A DNA stretch of 64,000 nt. Source: Burkholderiaceae bacterium. Its GTDB lineage: Bacteria > Pseudomonadota > Gammaproteobacteria > Burkholderiales > Burkholderiaceae_A. Positions 31,434 through 40,205 of this stretch are shown here, piece after piece. The notes beneath the pieces were generated by a model that was given only the letters and a program-made list of their open reading frames with translations, searched no databases and was not told the DNA's origin. Every line of letters starts with the position of its first letter. The stretch's first letter is position 1. Where the stretch lies: assembly GCA_018401615.1 (NCBI GenBank), contig JAGYKN010000003.1, positions 1-64,000 on the forward strand, given 5' to 3'. Both the position numbers and the translations under genes were made by a program.

Positions 31434-31549
31434 TGCGCCCCCCTTTTGCAGGGTCTTGCGACACTGCATGAACGTTGATTCCTTTCATGCTAGCACCAGC
31501 CCCACGGTAGAAGGGGAGGTTGGCGGGTCCTTTCTCGTTATCATGGGCA

Positions 31550-32176
31550 ATGAACTCGACTCGCCTGCCCTCGACCCGCGTCTTGGTTCTCTTTTACAGC
31601 CGGTACGGCGCGACCCAACAGCTTGCAGAGGCATGCTGCGAGGGGGTGGAATCTGTCGATGGGTGCGAGTCCGTCTTGCGCACGGTGCCGGGCGTATCGG
31701 CCAACCACGAGGCCACCGAGCCGGCAGTCCCAACCCAGGGTCCACCCTATGCCGAGGCCACCGATTTAAAAGACTGTGATGGCCTCTTAATTGGGTCGCC
31801 CACTCGATTCGGCAACATGGCAGCCCCCATGAAGTATTTCATCGACGGCACCATTCAAGGCTGGCTGGCTGGCGACTTGGTTGGCAAGCCCGGGGGCGTC
31901 TTCACCAGCACGGGAAGCCTGCACGGGGGTCAGGAATCCACCCTGATCACCATGATGATGCCGCTCTTTCACCATGGCATGGTGCTTGTGGGATTGCCCT
32001 ACTCAGAGCCCGAGCTCTCGGCCACGCAGTCGGGCGGCACCCCCTATGGTGCCTCTCACCTCGCCGGAGGGGACGGGCGGCGTCCGGTTACCGATGAAGA
32101 ACGCAGGCTCGCCAAGGCGCAGGGAAGGAGAGTCGCCCAGATCGCACAGGCCCTCAAGGCCGCCTCCCCTCCATGA
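31550..32176 (+). CDS. wrbA: WrbA-type NAD(P)H:quinone oxidoreductase
   Basis: Flavodoxin-fold FMN enzyme that reduces quinones by two electrons. Motifs: VLVLFYSRYGATQQLAE (FMN phosphate loop), GSPTRFGNMAAPMKYFID and FTSTGSLHGGQESTL. ATG at 31550 (208 aa) is preferred to a longer frame from 31520. The DUF2069 gene follows with an ATGA overlap, a common betaproteobacterial pairing. Confidence 0.94.
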   Translation: MNSTRLPSTRVLVLFYSRYGATQQLAEACCEGVESVDGCESVLRTVPGVSANHEATEPAVPTQGPPYAEATDLKDCDGLLIGSPTRFGNMAAPMKYFIDGTIQGWLAGDLVGKPGGVFTSTGSLHGGQESTLITMMMPLFHHGMVLVGLPYSEPELSATQSGGTPYGASHLAGGDGRRPVTDEERRLAKAQGRRVAQIAQALKAASPP

Positions 32177-32595
32177 CGCCGGCCGATCCAGGCGCCTTCG
32201 TGCCAAGGGGCGGTCTGCTGCCGCATCCTTGGGGGCCCGTTCACAGCGGTCTGGTGATTGCCATGGTCCTATATGGCGCTGCCTGGGAGGCCATGTGGGA
32301 TCCCATTCGAGAGGGCTCGTTGCTGTGGCTCAAGGTCCTGCCCCTGCTTTTTGTCTTGCCCGGCCTCTTGCGACACCGCAGGCTCAGCATGCAGTGGCTC
32401 TCCCTGATGATCTGGTTTTATGCCTGCGAGGCCCTGGTTCGGGTGGTCAGCCTTGAGTCCACCGAACGATGGCTTGCAGCAGGCTGGCTCCTGCTCTCGA
32501 TGCTGGTTGCAGGCGCAAATTGGCTCTCTGCAAAGGCATACCGACGCCAGATGGCCATGGGCGACTCCCCCTCGGAGATCTCGCGGCGCCAATGA
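32173..32595 (+). CDS. DUF2069 membrane protein
   Basis: A 140-residue protein with four hydrophobic helices and a short hydrophilic C-terminus, matching the DUF2069 family regularly found after wrbA in betaproteobacteria. Function unknown. Its ATG overlaps the wrbA stop. Its last 178 bases are antisense to the 3' end of dusA. Confidence 0.8.
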   Translation: MTPADPGAFVPRGGLLPHPWGPVHSGLVIAMVLYGAAWEAMWDPIREGSLLWLKVLPLLFVLPGLLRHRRLSMQWLSLMIWFYACEALVRVVSLESTERWLAAGWLLLSMLVAGANWLSAKAYRRQMAMGDSPSEISRRQ

Positions 32596-33545
32596 CGCGC
32601 GCCGGGTTGTCCATGGAACAACCCATGCCAGTGTCGACCCATTGCCTTGCCGGGCACCCCTCTTTTGAGCTGGGCCTCAAAGTAGGCCTCGAGTGCGGGC
32701 AGGATGGCCTCTCGCGTCGTGCCTGCCTGTGCCGCTGTGTTGGTCTCTGCCCACAATGTCTGCGAGAGGCGCTGCAGTATCCAGGGGTCGTGATAGGCAG
32801 CCCGGCCAAGCATCACGCCATCGAGGCCGGGCAGATCATCCGAGGGTGACATCCATTCGAGGGCTTGCTCGGTGCTCTTGAGACCGCCGTTGCCCACAAA
32901 AGTGGCCTGGGGAAATGCGGCCTTGAGCTGGCGCACGATCTGCCCTCGCAAGGGCGGAATCTCTCGATTTTCCTTGGGCGAGAGGCCCTTTAAGATGGCC
33001 GACCTTGCATGAACGATAAAGACCCGGCAGCCTGCTGCGAACAGGCGCTCCACGAACCGGGCAATAAACTCAAAATCGTCCTGGTCGTCCACGCCGATGC
33101 GGTGCTTGACTGTCACGGGAATCTTAACGGCCGCCTGCATGGCAGCCACGGCATGGGCCACCAGGTCCGGTTCACGCATCAGACAGGCCCCAAAGGCGCC
33201 CTGCTGAACCCGCTCGCTCGGACATCCACAATTGAGGTTGATCTCGCTGTAGCCCCACTCCTCACCGACACGGGCAGCCCGTGCCAGGTCATTGGGCTCG
33301 CTGCCGCCAAGCTGCAGGGCCACTGGCTGCTCAGCCTGGCTGAAGTCAAGCAGCCGCGAGCGGTCACCATGCAAGATGGCACCGGTGGTGATCATCTCGG
33401 TGTAGAGCAGCGCGCGCGGGGCGATGAGCCGATGGAAGAATCGGCAATGTCGGTCTGTCCAATCCATCATGGGTGCCACCGACAGGCGGCGCGCATCGGC
33501 AAGGGGGTCTGGACAAGGCGTGGCCGGGGAGGTGTGCTGCAACAT
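32418..33545 (-). CDS. dusA: tRNA-dihydrouridine synthase A
   Basis: FMN enzyme reducing U20/U20a in tRNA. The 375 residues include LSVAPMMDWTDRHCRFF, INLNCGCPSERVQQGAFGA (catalytic Cys), VKHRIGVDD and GVMLGRAAYHDPW. The conserved protein normally ends near GARHWRREISEG; here about 48 more residues run antisense through the DUF2069 gene, giving an unusually long tail-to-tail overlap. It is divergent from tRNA-Arg. Confidence 0.95.
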   Translation of the reverse strand: MLQHTSPATPCPDPLADARRLSVAPMMDWTDRHCRFFHRLIAPRALLYTEMITTGAILHGDRSRLLDFSQAEQPVALQLGGSEPNDLARAARVGEEWGYSEINLNCGCPSERVQQGAFGACLMREPDLVAHAVAAMQAAVKIPVTVKHRIGVDDQDDFEFIARFVERLFAAGCRVFIVHARSAILKGLSPKENREIPPLRGQIVRQLKAAFPQATFVGNGGLKSTEQALEWMSPSDDLPGLDGVMLGRAAYHDPWILQRLSQTLWAETNTAAQAGTTREAILPALEAYFEAQLKRGVPGKAMGRHWHGLFHGQPGARHWRREISEGESPMAIWRRYAFAESQFAPATSIESRSQPAASHRSVDSRLTTRTRASQA

Positions 33546-33583
33546 CCAACGAGTTTAAGATAGACATTGTTATGACGTGGTAG

Positions 33584-33659
33584 GCCTCCGTAGCTCAGTG
33601 GATAGAGCATCTCCCTCCTAAGGAGAGGGTCGCACGTTCGATTCGTGCCGGAGGCACCA
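33584..33659 (+). tRNA. tRNA-Arg (anticodon CCT)
   Basis: GCCTCCG pairs with CGGAGGC, followed by ACCA. D-arm GCTCAGTGGATAGAGC, anticodon stem TCTCC/GGAGA with loop CTCCTAA (anticodon CCT, reads AGG), T-arm GCACGTTCGATTCGTGC. All 76 bases are consistent. It marks the left edge of the PQQ/sugar-oxidation module. Confidence 0.97.
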
Positions 33660-33683
33660 AACCAAACCAGCAAAGGCCTGTCC

Positions 33684-34022
33684 GTGCAACTCGTCAAGAC
33701 GCTAGGCGTGGTCTGTTTCTATCTGGTGCTCAACCCAATGGCCCAGGGCAAGAGGATTCCGGATCAGTCGCCTCTGGGCACCATTGATTTGGCCACCTGT
33801 GCAGCCGCCGCAAAGGCTTCAAATCAAGATTACCGAGCCTGGGCCAATGCCCTCGAGGGTCGGTATCGGTGGTACTACCCTGAGATGAACAAGAAAGAAC
33901 TCAGGGAGTATGTCGACAACGTGGTCTTTACCAAGGGCAAGAAACTTGAGAACCGCGGCATCATTAAGAAGGAATTTGTCCAGAATTACTTCAACCAGCA
34001 CTGCGCCGCCCACAAGCCCTAG
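33684..34022 (+). CDS. Small exported protein of unknown function
   Basis: From the GTG at 33684 the product has 112 residues: a probable signal peptide (VKTLGVVCFYLVLNPMAQG), then a polar domain with two cysteines (in DLATC near the start and NQHC near the end) that could form a disulfide. Aromatic and charged patches such as GRYRWYYPEMNKKELREYV stand out. I do not recognise the family. It lies 24 bases after tRNA-Arg and is convergent with the cytochrome c gene. The open frame extends back into the tRNA, which cannot be coding. Confidence 0.55.
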   Translation: MQLVKTLGVVCFYLVLNPMAQGKRIPDQSPLGTIDLATCAAAAKASNQDYRAWANALEGRYRWYYPEMNKKELREYVDNVVFTKGKKLENRGIIKKEFVQNYFNQHCAAHKP

Positions 34023-34036
34023 TTGGCCTGCCGACC

Positions 34037-34351
34037 CTACTTTACCGACAGGATGTAGGCGGCCAGGATGCGGGCCTCGTCGTCTGTGACTTGCGGTTGC
34101 GGCGGCATCATGTCGTATTCCCCCCAGACCCCAGCGCCACCAGACTTGACTTTTTTGGCCACGAGTTCAATGGCCCCAGCCTGACCACCGTACTTTTCAG
34201 CGATCTGCTTGAAGTTGGGCCCGTACTTTCTCTTGTCAACGCTGTGGCAGGCAAGGCAGTTGCGGGCTTGAGCGAGGTCGTAGTCCGCATGCGCGAGGCC
34301 GAAATTGCCTGCAACACACGCAAACACGAGGATGTTAAGTGAGATGCGCAT
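34037..34351 (-). CDS. Small class I cytochrome c
   Basis: A 104-residue periplasmic c551/c552-type cytochrome. Signal peptide at residues 1-22, heme site C32-x-x-C35-H36 (CLACH), and a distal methionine in MMPP at 81-84. It is directly downstream of the sugar dehydrogenase gene on the same strand but behind a terminator. Inference: it is the electron acceptor for that dehydrogenase. Confidence 0.9.
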   Translation of the reverse strand: MRISLNILVFACVAGNFGLAHADYDLAQARNCLACHSVDKRKYGPNFKQIAEKYGGQAGAIELVAKKVKSGGAGVWGEYDMMPPQPQVTDDEARILAAYILSVK

Positions 34352-34374
34352 CAGAGGCTTCCCCGTTTATTCAT

Positions 34375-34404
34375 AAAAAACGCGCTGCCACATCGGGCAG
34401 CGCG
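34375..34404 (-). terminator. Rho-independent terminator of the sugar dehydrogenase gene
   Basis: A 9-base-pair GC-rich stem (CGCGCTGCC / GGCAGCGCG, 34381-34404), followed on the minus strand by six T at 34380-34375. It lies just after the dehydrogenase stop. The cytochrome c gene further on is then either expressed by read-through or from its own promoter. Confidence 0.85.
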
Positions 34405-34419
34405 TGGACTCAAACAACC

Positions 34420-35679
34420 TTACTGCGGTGTGACGCGAATGATGGAGCCACCATCTTCAAGGGCGACGTAGAGGTTGCCATCTGGACCCTGCTCACATGC
34501 ACGGAAGCGGCCTGCGGCGGTGGGCCAGGAGACATCCGATTTTGTGGCGCTGAGGCCGTCTGCACTGATCTTTAAGACCTCAATGCGGTTGGCAACTGGG
34601 GTTCCGTGGATGCCGATGCCTGCATAGCCCACCACCATCTGACCATCCCAGGATTTCCACTTCGCTCCGGAGAGGAATGTGTTGCAGAACATGCCCTGAG
34701 AAAGACCGTTGTTGTTCCAGGCCGGCTTCATGGCGTTGGGGTAGGTCTTTAGGTCCGTCATTGGCATGAAGGCTGCGCGCTCTTTCGGATCCATTGCACC
34801 CATCTGATTGGGGGAGTAGCCGCAATAGTTGTCTGGGCAGTCTTTACGGCCGCCCACATTGGGACGGGGATCCCAGCCAGCGTTGCCGCCGTTGGTCAGC
34901 GCTGTGACTTCATCGCTGTGCCAAGGACCATTTTCTGCCGTGAACGGGCGGTTGTCGCCAGGGCGGAATGCAATGCCTTGGGGATTCCGATGGCCATATG
35001 TGAAGACCCTGGGATCGAATCCAGCAGGAGCCTTGTTGCCTGCCGCTGCCTTGCCGTCTCGGTCAATTCGAAGCACCTTGCCACCGATGTACTTGGGGTC
35101 CATCGGGCCCGTTCCGAGGTGATTGTCGCCCGTGGTGACGTAGAGAAAGCCATCGGCTGGGGAGAACTTAATGCGGCCGCCGTTGTGAGCGCCAGGCCCA
35201 CCAAATGGATGCTTGGATGCCTTAGGCTTGTAGCCAATGTCGCCAACGATGTCTGTCCGACCAGAGACCGATTTCATGTCAGCACTGAGCTTAAAACGCA
35301 TGACACGATTCGAGAGCTTGTCGTTGAGCTTTGAGCTCGAGTAGACATAGATGAACCGATTCTTGGCGAACTCTGGGTCGATTGCCACACCCATCATGCC
35401 GGCCTGACCATCGCAAAAGAGATCTGGGCTCGATGAGGAGTAGCCTGATGAGCCACCGATGCCATGGAGCTTGTTGATGGCGCCAGCAGATGTTCGAACC
35501 GATAGGCCACGACACTTCTCCGTAAAGAGCATGGTGCCGTCTTTCATGAAGGCCATGTCCCAGGGAAGTTCGAGTTTGCCAACCGCCACGTCGGCTGAGA
35601 GGTTCGGGGCTGCTGCAAACAAGCCCCCCGACACCGCAAAACCCAGTGATGCAACTGCCAATTTAAAAGACGTTCTCAT
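34420..35679 (-). CDS. Soluble PQQ-dependent sugar dehydrogenase (GSDH family)
   Basis: Periplasmic beta-propeller enzyme oxidising glucose or related aldoses with PQQ. The 419 residues begin with a Sec signal peptide (to about A23), then family blocks: KLELPWDMAFMKDGTMLF, GQAGMMGVAIDPEFAKNRF, GGPGAHNGGRIKFSPADGFL, VFTYGHRNPQGIAF and AENGPWHSDEV. It carries more cysteines than the Acinetobacter enzyme, suggesting disulfides. GAGGAG lies ahead of the ATG. Nearby pqqA-E supply the cofactor. Family members also include aldose dehydrogenases of broad range, so the exact substrate is open. Confidence 0.9.
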   Translation of the reverse strand: MRTSFKLAVASLGFAVSGGLFAAAPNLSADVAVGKLELPWDMAFMKDGTMLFTEKCRGLSVRTSAGAINKLHGIGGSSGYSSSSPDLFCDGQAGMMGVAIDPEFAKNRFIYVYSSSKLNDKLSNRVMRFKLSADMKSVSGRTDIVGDIGYKPKASKHPFGGPGAHNGGRIKFSPADGFLYVTTGDNHLGTGPMDPKYIGGKVLRIDRDGKAAAGNKAPAGFDPRVFTYGHRNPQGIAFRPGDNRPFTAENGPWHSDEVTALTNGGNAGWDPRPNVGGRKDCPDNYCGYSPNQMGAMDPKERAAFMPMTDLKTYPNAMKPAWNNNGLSQGMFCNTFLSGAKWKSWDGQMVVGYAGIGIHGTPVANRIEVLKISADGLSATKSDVSWPTAAGRFRACEQGPDGNLYVALEDGGSIIRVTPQ

Positions 35680-35828
35680 TTTTGTTTATCTCCTCGTTGT
35701 GATCGTGCTGCGTTGTTTAGTTCACCTAAAGTGTGCTCTGCTGATTTTAGAAAGCAAGGGTCTTCGAGTGAAATTCGCGTAAACCCTGATCGAACCCCCA
35801 AGGCGTTTATGGTTTAGCCTTCAATTAG

Positions 35829-37109
35829 ATGGATATTTTTTTTCTCCTCCCCCTTTTCTTGCTCCTCGCAGGACTCATGATCCGCCTCTGGTTGGGCCTT
35901 CGGCAGATTCGGCATGTGCGGCGTCACCGAGACACAGTGCCTCTTGCCTTTGAGAAACATGTGGCCCTGGCCGATCATCAACGGGCGGCGGACTACACCG
36001 TCTCGCGAACACAGTTCATGCTGGCATCAGCCCTCCTGTCGGCCCTATTTTTTCTCGGCTGGACGATTGTCGGGGGCCTAGGCCTTCTTCATACCGCTCT
36101 TGAGCGTTTTCTGGGCACTGGCCTCCTGCAACAAGTGATGTTTTTGGTGAGTTTTATCCTCGTCGGGCGCATCCTGACCGTGCCGCTGTCGTGGTGGGCG
36201 ACTTTCCGTATTGAAGATCGGTTCGGCCTCAATCGCCGGAGCCTGCGCCTATGGATGGGAGATGGGGTCAAATCCTTTCTCCTTCTCACCCTCATTGGTC
36301 TGCCAACGCTCACGGCGGGGCTCTGGCTCATGGGCGAGGTGGGACAGACTTGGTGGCTGTGGGCCTGGGGACTCACGATGGTCTTTATCTTGCTGCAGTT
36401 ACAGGTCTACCCAGCAGTCATTGCTCCCCTTTTTAACGACTTTAAACCGCTGCGTGATCCATCTCTACAGTCCAGAGTGGACTCACTGATGAGGCGCTGC
36501 GGCTTTGTGTTTAAGGGCCTTTTTGTAATGGACAGCAGCCGCAGAAGCAGCCACGGGAATGCCTACTTTACGGGGCTGGGCCCGTCAAAACGGGTTGTCT
36601 TCTTTGACACGCTCTTGTCTCTGCTCTCGCCAGCAGAGATTGATGCTGTCTTGGCGCACGAACTGGGCCATTTTCGGCGCCGTCACATCCCAAAATACCT
36701 GGGCATCATTTTTTTGCTCACTGGCGTGAGCCTGGCTGGTCTGAGTCTTGCAGCCAATGCGCCCGGTTTCTATACCGGGCTCGGCGTGACTCCGCCATCC
36801 TCAATTGATCAAAATCCCGCCCTCACCCTGGCTCTCCTGGTGCTGGTCGTGCCCCTTTTTGCCCCCTTCATATCGCCGTTTTTGGCCAGTTACCTTCGCC
36901 GAAACGAGTTTGAGGCGGATGCCTATGCAGGTGAGCATGCCAACAGCGAGGACCTAGCCAGTGCTCTTATAAAGCTCTATCGGAACAATGCCAGTACGCT
37001 CACACCAGATCCAATCTATATGCGCTTCTACCACTCTCACCCAACAGTCGCAGAGCGCCTGAGACGACTGCGGGCCATAGACGCCGCTGTTATCCCTAAT
37101 GCGGGCTAA
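35829..37109 (+). CDS. M48 family membrane metalloprotease (Ste24/CAAX type)
   Basis: A 426-residue integral-membrane zinc protease. Several transmembrane helices surround the zinc site HELGH (277-281), with NEFEADAYA as the third-ligand motif nearer the C-terminus. The overall layout matches Ste24/HtpX-like peptidases. It sits between the sugar dehydrogenase and the ABC genes, inside the PQQ module. No M16 PqqF/PqqG protease is present here, so a role in handling PqqA is conceivable but pure speculation; quality control is the conventional role. Its end overlaps the ABC ATPase gene by 14 bases. Confidence 0.9.
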   Translation: MDIFFLLPLFLLLAGLMIRLWLGLRQIRHVRRHRDTVPLAFEKHVALADHQRAADYTVSRTQFMLASALLSALFFLGWTIVGGLGLLHTALERFLGTGLLQQVMFLVSFILVGRILTVPLSWWATFRIEDRFGLNRRSLRLWMGDGVKSFLLLTLIGLPTLTAGLWLMGEVGQTWWLWAWGLTMVFILLQLQVYPAVIAPLFNDFKPLRDPSLQSRVDSLMRRCGFVFKGLFVMDSSRRSSHGNAYFTGLGPSKRVVFFDTLLSLLSPAEIDAVLAHELGHFRRRHIPKYLGIIFLLTGVSLAGLSLAANAPGFYTGLGVTPPSSIDQNPALTLALLVLVVPLFAPFISPFLASYLRRNEFEADAYAGEHANSEDLASALIKLYRNNASTLTPDPIYMRFYHSHPTVAERLRRLRAIDAAVIPNAG

Positions 37110-37887
37110 TCTGAGCTGCAGAGGCCTCTGCCCCCAACTGCCCAAGAAGGGCGGCCTGCAGCGTCTGCCCGGCATGGAGTGTCATGAATTCATCGATTGA
37201 GCCGTCGAACCTGACCCGACCGCCTGCCAAGAGCACGAGCCTGTCGGCAATGCCCACCTCCTCGATGAGGTGAGTGGCCCAGAGGGCGCATTTGTCCTCT
37301 AGCCGACAGAGCGCCCTCACCTTCTCGAGAATCTGCTGGCGAGATGCAGGGTCGAGACCAACCGTCGCCTCGTCGAGCAGAAGAACATGAGGCTCGTGCA
37401 AGAGGGCACGGACCAGTTCAACCTTGCGCCGAGTGCCGCCAGACAGGCTCCGAACAACCGCCCTGCTTTGGGCCTGAAGGCCGAAGAGTCCCAACTCTTT
37501 GAGAATGCGATCGCGTGCAAGCCCACGAGAAAGGCCATGCAGGTCGGTGTGAAAGAGGAGGTTATCCATGACTGAGAGGTCCACATCGAGTGCCGGCTGC
37601 TGAAAGACCACGCCGAGGTGCGAGAGGGCATCGGCTGGCCTTCGACCCATGTCCACGCCCAGAATCTCGATCTGACCTAGATCCGGTGTAAAGAGGCCGG
37701 TTAACATCTGGAACAGAGTGGTCTTACCAGCGCCGTTCGAGCCCAGGAGGGCAACCATCTCACCGGCACAGAGGTCAATGCTCACGCCATCAATGGCCAC
37801 CCTGCCGGAGTAGGCTTTTTTCAGGCCTGAGGCCCGAAGCAGTGGTTTTGAGGCGGGGGCTCTCTGGACAGCGGTACCTGCCTTCAT
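37096..37887 (-). CDS. ABC transporter ATP-binding protein (PQQ-associated)
   Basis: A 263-residue ATPase with Walker A GSNGAGKTT, Q-loop VVFQQP, signature LSGGTRRKVEL, Walker B HVLLLDEATVGLD and the H-loop WATHLIEE. I start it at ATG 37887, preceded by GAGGGG; the frame extends to 38004 but without conserved sequence. It is divergent from its likely permease at 37960. Such pairs recur beside PQQ-dependent dehydrogenase genes; the transported substrate is not established. Confidence 0.9.
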   Translation of the reverse strand: MKAGTAVQRAPASKPLLRASGLKKAYSGRVAIDGVSIDLCAGEMVALLGSNGAGKTTLFQMLTGLFTPDLGQIEILGVDMGRRPADALSHLGVVFQQPALDVDLSVMDNLLFHTDLHGLSRGLARDRILKELGLFGLQAQSRAVVRSLSGGTRRKVELVRALLHEPHVLLLDEATVGLDPASRQQILEKVRALCRLEDKCALWATHLIEEVGIADRLVLLAGGRVRFDGSIDEFMTLHAGQTLQAALLGQLGAEASAAQISPH

Positions 37888-37959
37888 GTCTACCCCTCGA
37901 ACGAAATTGTTTTCAGAGTGTTCATAATAAGGTCCGCTCTCGCCTAAGGGGTTAAACGC

Positions 37960-38781
37960 TTGTCCATGAGCGTGTCGACACAAGAAAAAACATTCGCCCT
38001 TCACTGCCTGCGAGCTCTCCGCGGCGTGGTGGGGCGAGAGCTCGGACGCTTTGTCCGTCAGCCTGCCCGGCTCGGGTCAGCACTGGTTCGACCCCTGCTG
38101 TGGTTTGTTGTTTTCGCAGCCGGCTTCCATCAGGTGGTTGATGGTCTTGCGCAACCACCGTATACGGCTGATGTCACTTATCAGGAATACATTCTCCCAG
38201 GCCTGCTGGGCATGATTGCCCTGTTCAACGGAATGCAGAGCTCACTCTCGATGGTCTATGACCGAGAGATGGGCCTGATGAGACTCCTGTTGATTGCGCC
38301 GCTTGCCCGCGGCTGGTTGCTCGCCTTTAAGTTGGTTGCCTCGACTGTCCTGTCTGTTCTGCAGATGGCCCTTTTTCTGCTGATCACCCTGCTCTTTGGC
38401 ATCCACACCAACCTCGTAGACATTCCCCTTCTGTTTGCAACGCTGGTCGTGTCTGCGGCGCTCCTTGGTGCCTTCGGTCTTCTTTTATCAGTCTATGTTC
38501 GGCAGATCGAGAATTTCGCCGGTGCAATGAATTTCGTTATTTTTCCAATGTTTTTTATCAGTCCGGCCCTGTATCCCTTGTTTGGGGCTGAGAGTGATAA
38601 GCCAGTCTGGCTTGCAACGGCTGCGTGGTTCAACCCTTTTAGCCACGCTGTCGAGGCCATTCGATACGCCCTGCACGGCCAGATCAACCTTCTCTCATGG
38701 GCCGTTATGGTCGTCTGTCTTGCGGTCTTTTTTGCGGTGGCCAAGCGTGGCTACGATCCACAACGGGGTTGGTCAAGGTAG
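37960..38781 (+). CDS. ABC-2 type permease (PQQ-associated)
   Basis: A 273-residue membrane protein with six helices and the ABC-2 pattern (SMVYDREMGLMRLLLIAPL; FFISPALYPLFG), forming an exporter-type complex with the divergent ATPase. TTG at 37960 sits 8 bases after AAGGGG and is my start; ATG at 37966 is the alternative. It ends 19 bases before the end of the convergent pqqE. Confidence 0.88.
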   Translation: MSMSVSTQEKTFALHCLRALRGVVGRELGRFVRQPARLGSALVRPLLWFVVFAAGFHQVVDGLAQPPYTADVTYQEYILPGLLGMIALFNGMQSSLSMVYDREMGLMRLLLIAPLARGWLLAFKLVASTVLSVLQMALFLLITLLFGIHTNLVDIPLLFATLVVSAALLGAFGLLLSVYVRQIENFAGAMNFVIFPMFFISPALYPLFGAESDKPVWLATAAWFNPFSHAVEAIRYALHGQINLLSWAVMVVCLAVFFAVAKRGYDPQRGWSR

Positions 38782-38800
38782 CGTGAGCGGGGCGCAGGAA

Positions 38801-39958
38801 TTAATCCTGCAACTGCCTGACCAACGACTCTTCACGGGTCCGAAAGACGACGGGGAACTCACGCCGATCTTGGGCCCTCTCAACGATGCTGATCACCTTT
38901 TCATGGTGCTCCGACTTGCTGCAGACCGGATCAGCCTCGCTGGCATCTCCCGTGATGAGAAAGGCCTGGCACCGACAACCGCCGAAATCCTTGTGCCGCT
39001 CATCACAGTCACGGCAAGGCGATTTCATCCAACTCTCCCCCCGAAATCGATTAAAGGCCGAGCTGCTCTTCCAGATTTCCGAGATGGGCATGTCCTTGAC
39101 GTTTGGCAGGAGGAGGCCGGGCAGGTCGCGTGCGTTGTGACACGGCATGGCCAGTCCGTCTGGCGCGATGGTCATAAACACCGATCCCCAGCCATTCATG
39201 CAGGCCTTCGGACGATCTTCATAGTAATCGGGGACAACAAACAGAACCTTGCATTGGGTGCGGCCGCCCCTGGCCACCTGCTCTGCCCGGTACGCAGCCA
39301 CCTCGGCCTCGGCCGTTTGAAGCGCCTCGCGTGTGGGCATGAGCTGGTCTCGGTTGAGCCAGGCCCACCCATAAAACTGGGTATTTGCGAGTTCTAGGTA
39401 CTCCGCTTCGAGCTCCACAGCCATGTCAATGATCTGGCGAACATGCGGAAGGTTGTGTCGATGGAGCACGCAATTCATGACCATCGGCCAGCCGAATTCT
39501 TTGATCGTCTTGGCGACCTCCTGCTTGAGGGCGAATGTCTTCGTATGACTCAGGAAGTCGTTGAGCTCCTTCGTGGAATCTTGAAATGAGAGCTGAACAT
39601 GATCCAGCCCTGCATCTCTTAGGCGCCGGGCGCGTGCCTTGGTGAGTCCAATGCCAGACGTGATGAGATTGGTGTAGAAGCCAAGGCGGTGGGCCTCCTG
39701 CACGATCTCCTCAAGGTCATCTCTTATCAGGGGTTCTCCACCGGAAAAACCAAGCTGTGCGGCACCGAGGCTGCGAGCCTGGGTGATGACATCGACCCAT
39801 TGTGCGGTGGAGAGCTCGTCCTTTAGGGATGCGAACTGAATGGGGTTGTAGCAGAAAACGCAATGCAGCGGGCATTTGTAGGTCAGTTCTGCCAGCAGCC
39901 AGAGCGGTGGTCCAGAGGCGACAGCTTCGGGCCCGGCTGACTCACTCAATCCAGCCAC
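38801..39958 (-). CDS. pqqE: PqqA peptide cyclase PqqE
   Basis: Radical-SAM/SPASM enzyme that links Glu and Tyr of PqqA, the first chemical step of PQQ synthesis, working with the chaperone PqqD. The SAM cluster motif is C29-x3-C33-x2-C36 (CPLHCVFC), with GFSGGEPLIRDD. The C-terminal SPASM cysteines are in KACMNGWGS, MPCHNAR, SPCRDCDE and GGCRCQA. Its start overlaps pqqD by 17 bases. Confidence 0.97.
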   Translation of the reverse strand: MAGLSESAGPEAVASGPPLWLLAELTYKCPLHCVFCYNPIQFASLKDELSTAQWVDVITQARSLGAAQLGFSGGEPLIRDDLEEIVQEAHRLGFYTNLITSGIGLTKARARRLRDAGLDHVQLSFQDSTKELNDFLSHTKTFALKQEVAKTIKEFGWPMVMNCVLHRHNLPHVRQIIDMAVELEAEYLELANTQFYGWAWLNRDQLMPTREALQTAEAEVAAYRAEQVARGGRTQCKVLFVVPDYYEDRPKACMNGWGSVFMTIAPDGLAMPCHNARDLPGLLLPNVKDMPISEIWKSSSAFNRFRGESWMKSPCRDCDERHKDFGGCRCQAFLITGDASEADPVCSKSEHHEKVISIVERAQDRREFPVVFRTREESLVRQLQD

Positions 39959-40205
39959 GATGATGCGCCTCCTCTAGCAGCGAGATTATTTCTGGCTCAA
40001 TGCCCTGGGTCTCAAAGACTGTCTCGAGCTCCCTGACGACGTCACCAACCTGATGCGCTCCGTCACAACGTCTGAGTACCTCGGCCGCACTCTGGTTTAG
40101 CTGGACCATTCCCTCGGGGTAGAGCAGGACCCATCTATCCTGAGCGGGCTCAAACTGCAGGCGAAACTGCCTCGATAAGGTGGGGTGCAGCGGCAACTGA
40201 GTCAT
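39942..40205 (-). CDS. pqqD: PQQ biosynthesis peptide chaperone PqqD
   Basis: An 87-residue RiPP recognition element that presents PqqA to PqqE. Conserved pattern: [24 protein letters not shown], with the family's LN..A.E.L. It overlaps pqqC by 4 bases (ATGA) and pqqE by 17, in the usual C-D-E order. Confidence 0.95.
   Translation of the reverse strand: MTQLPLHPTLSRQFRLQFEPAQDRWVLLYPEGMVQLNQSAAEVLRRCDGAHQVGDVVRELETVFETQGIEPEIISLLEEAHHRGWIE

Noticed and set aside
38794-38810. GCAGGA/TCCTGC hairpin at the pqqE stop
   Set aside because: Only six base pairs and no T-run on either strand, so not a convincing terminator.
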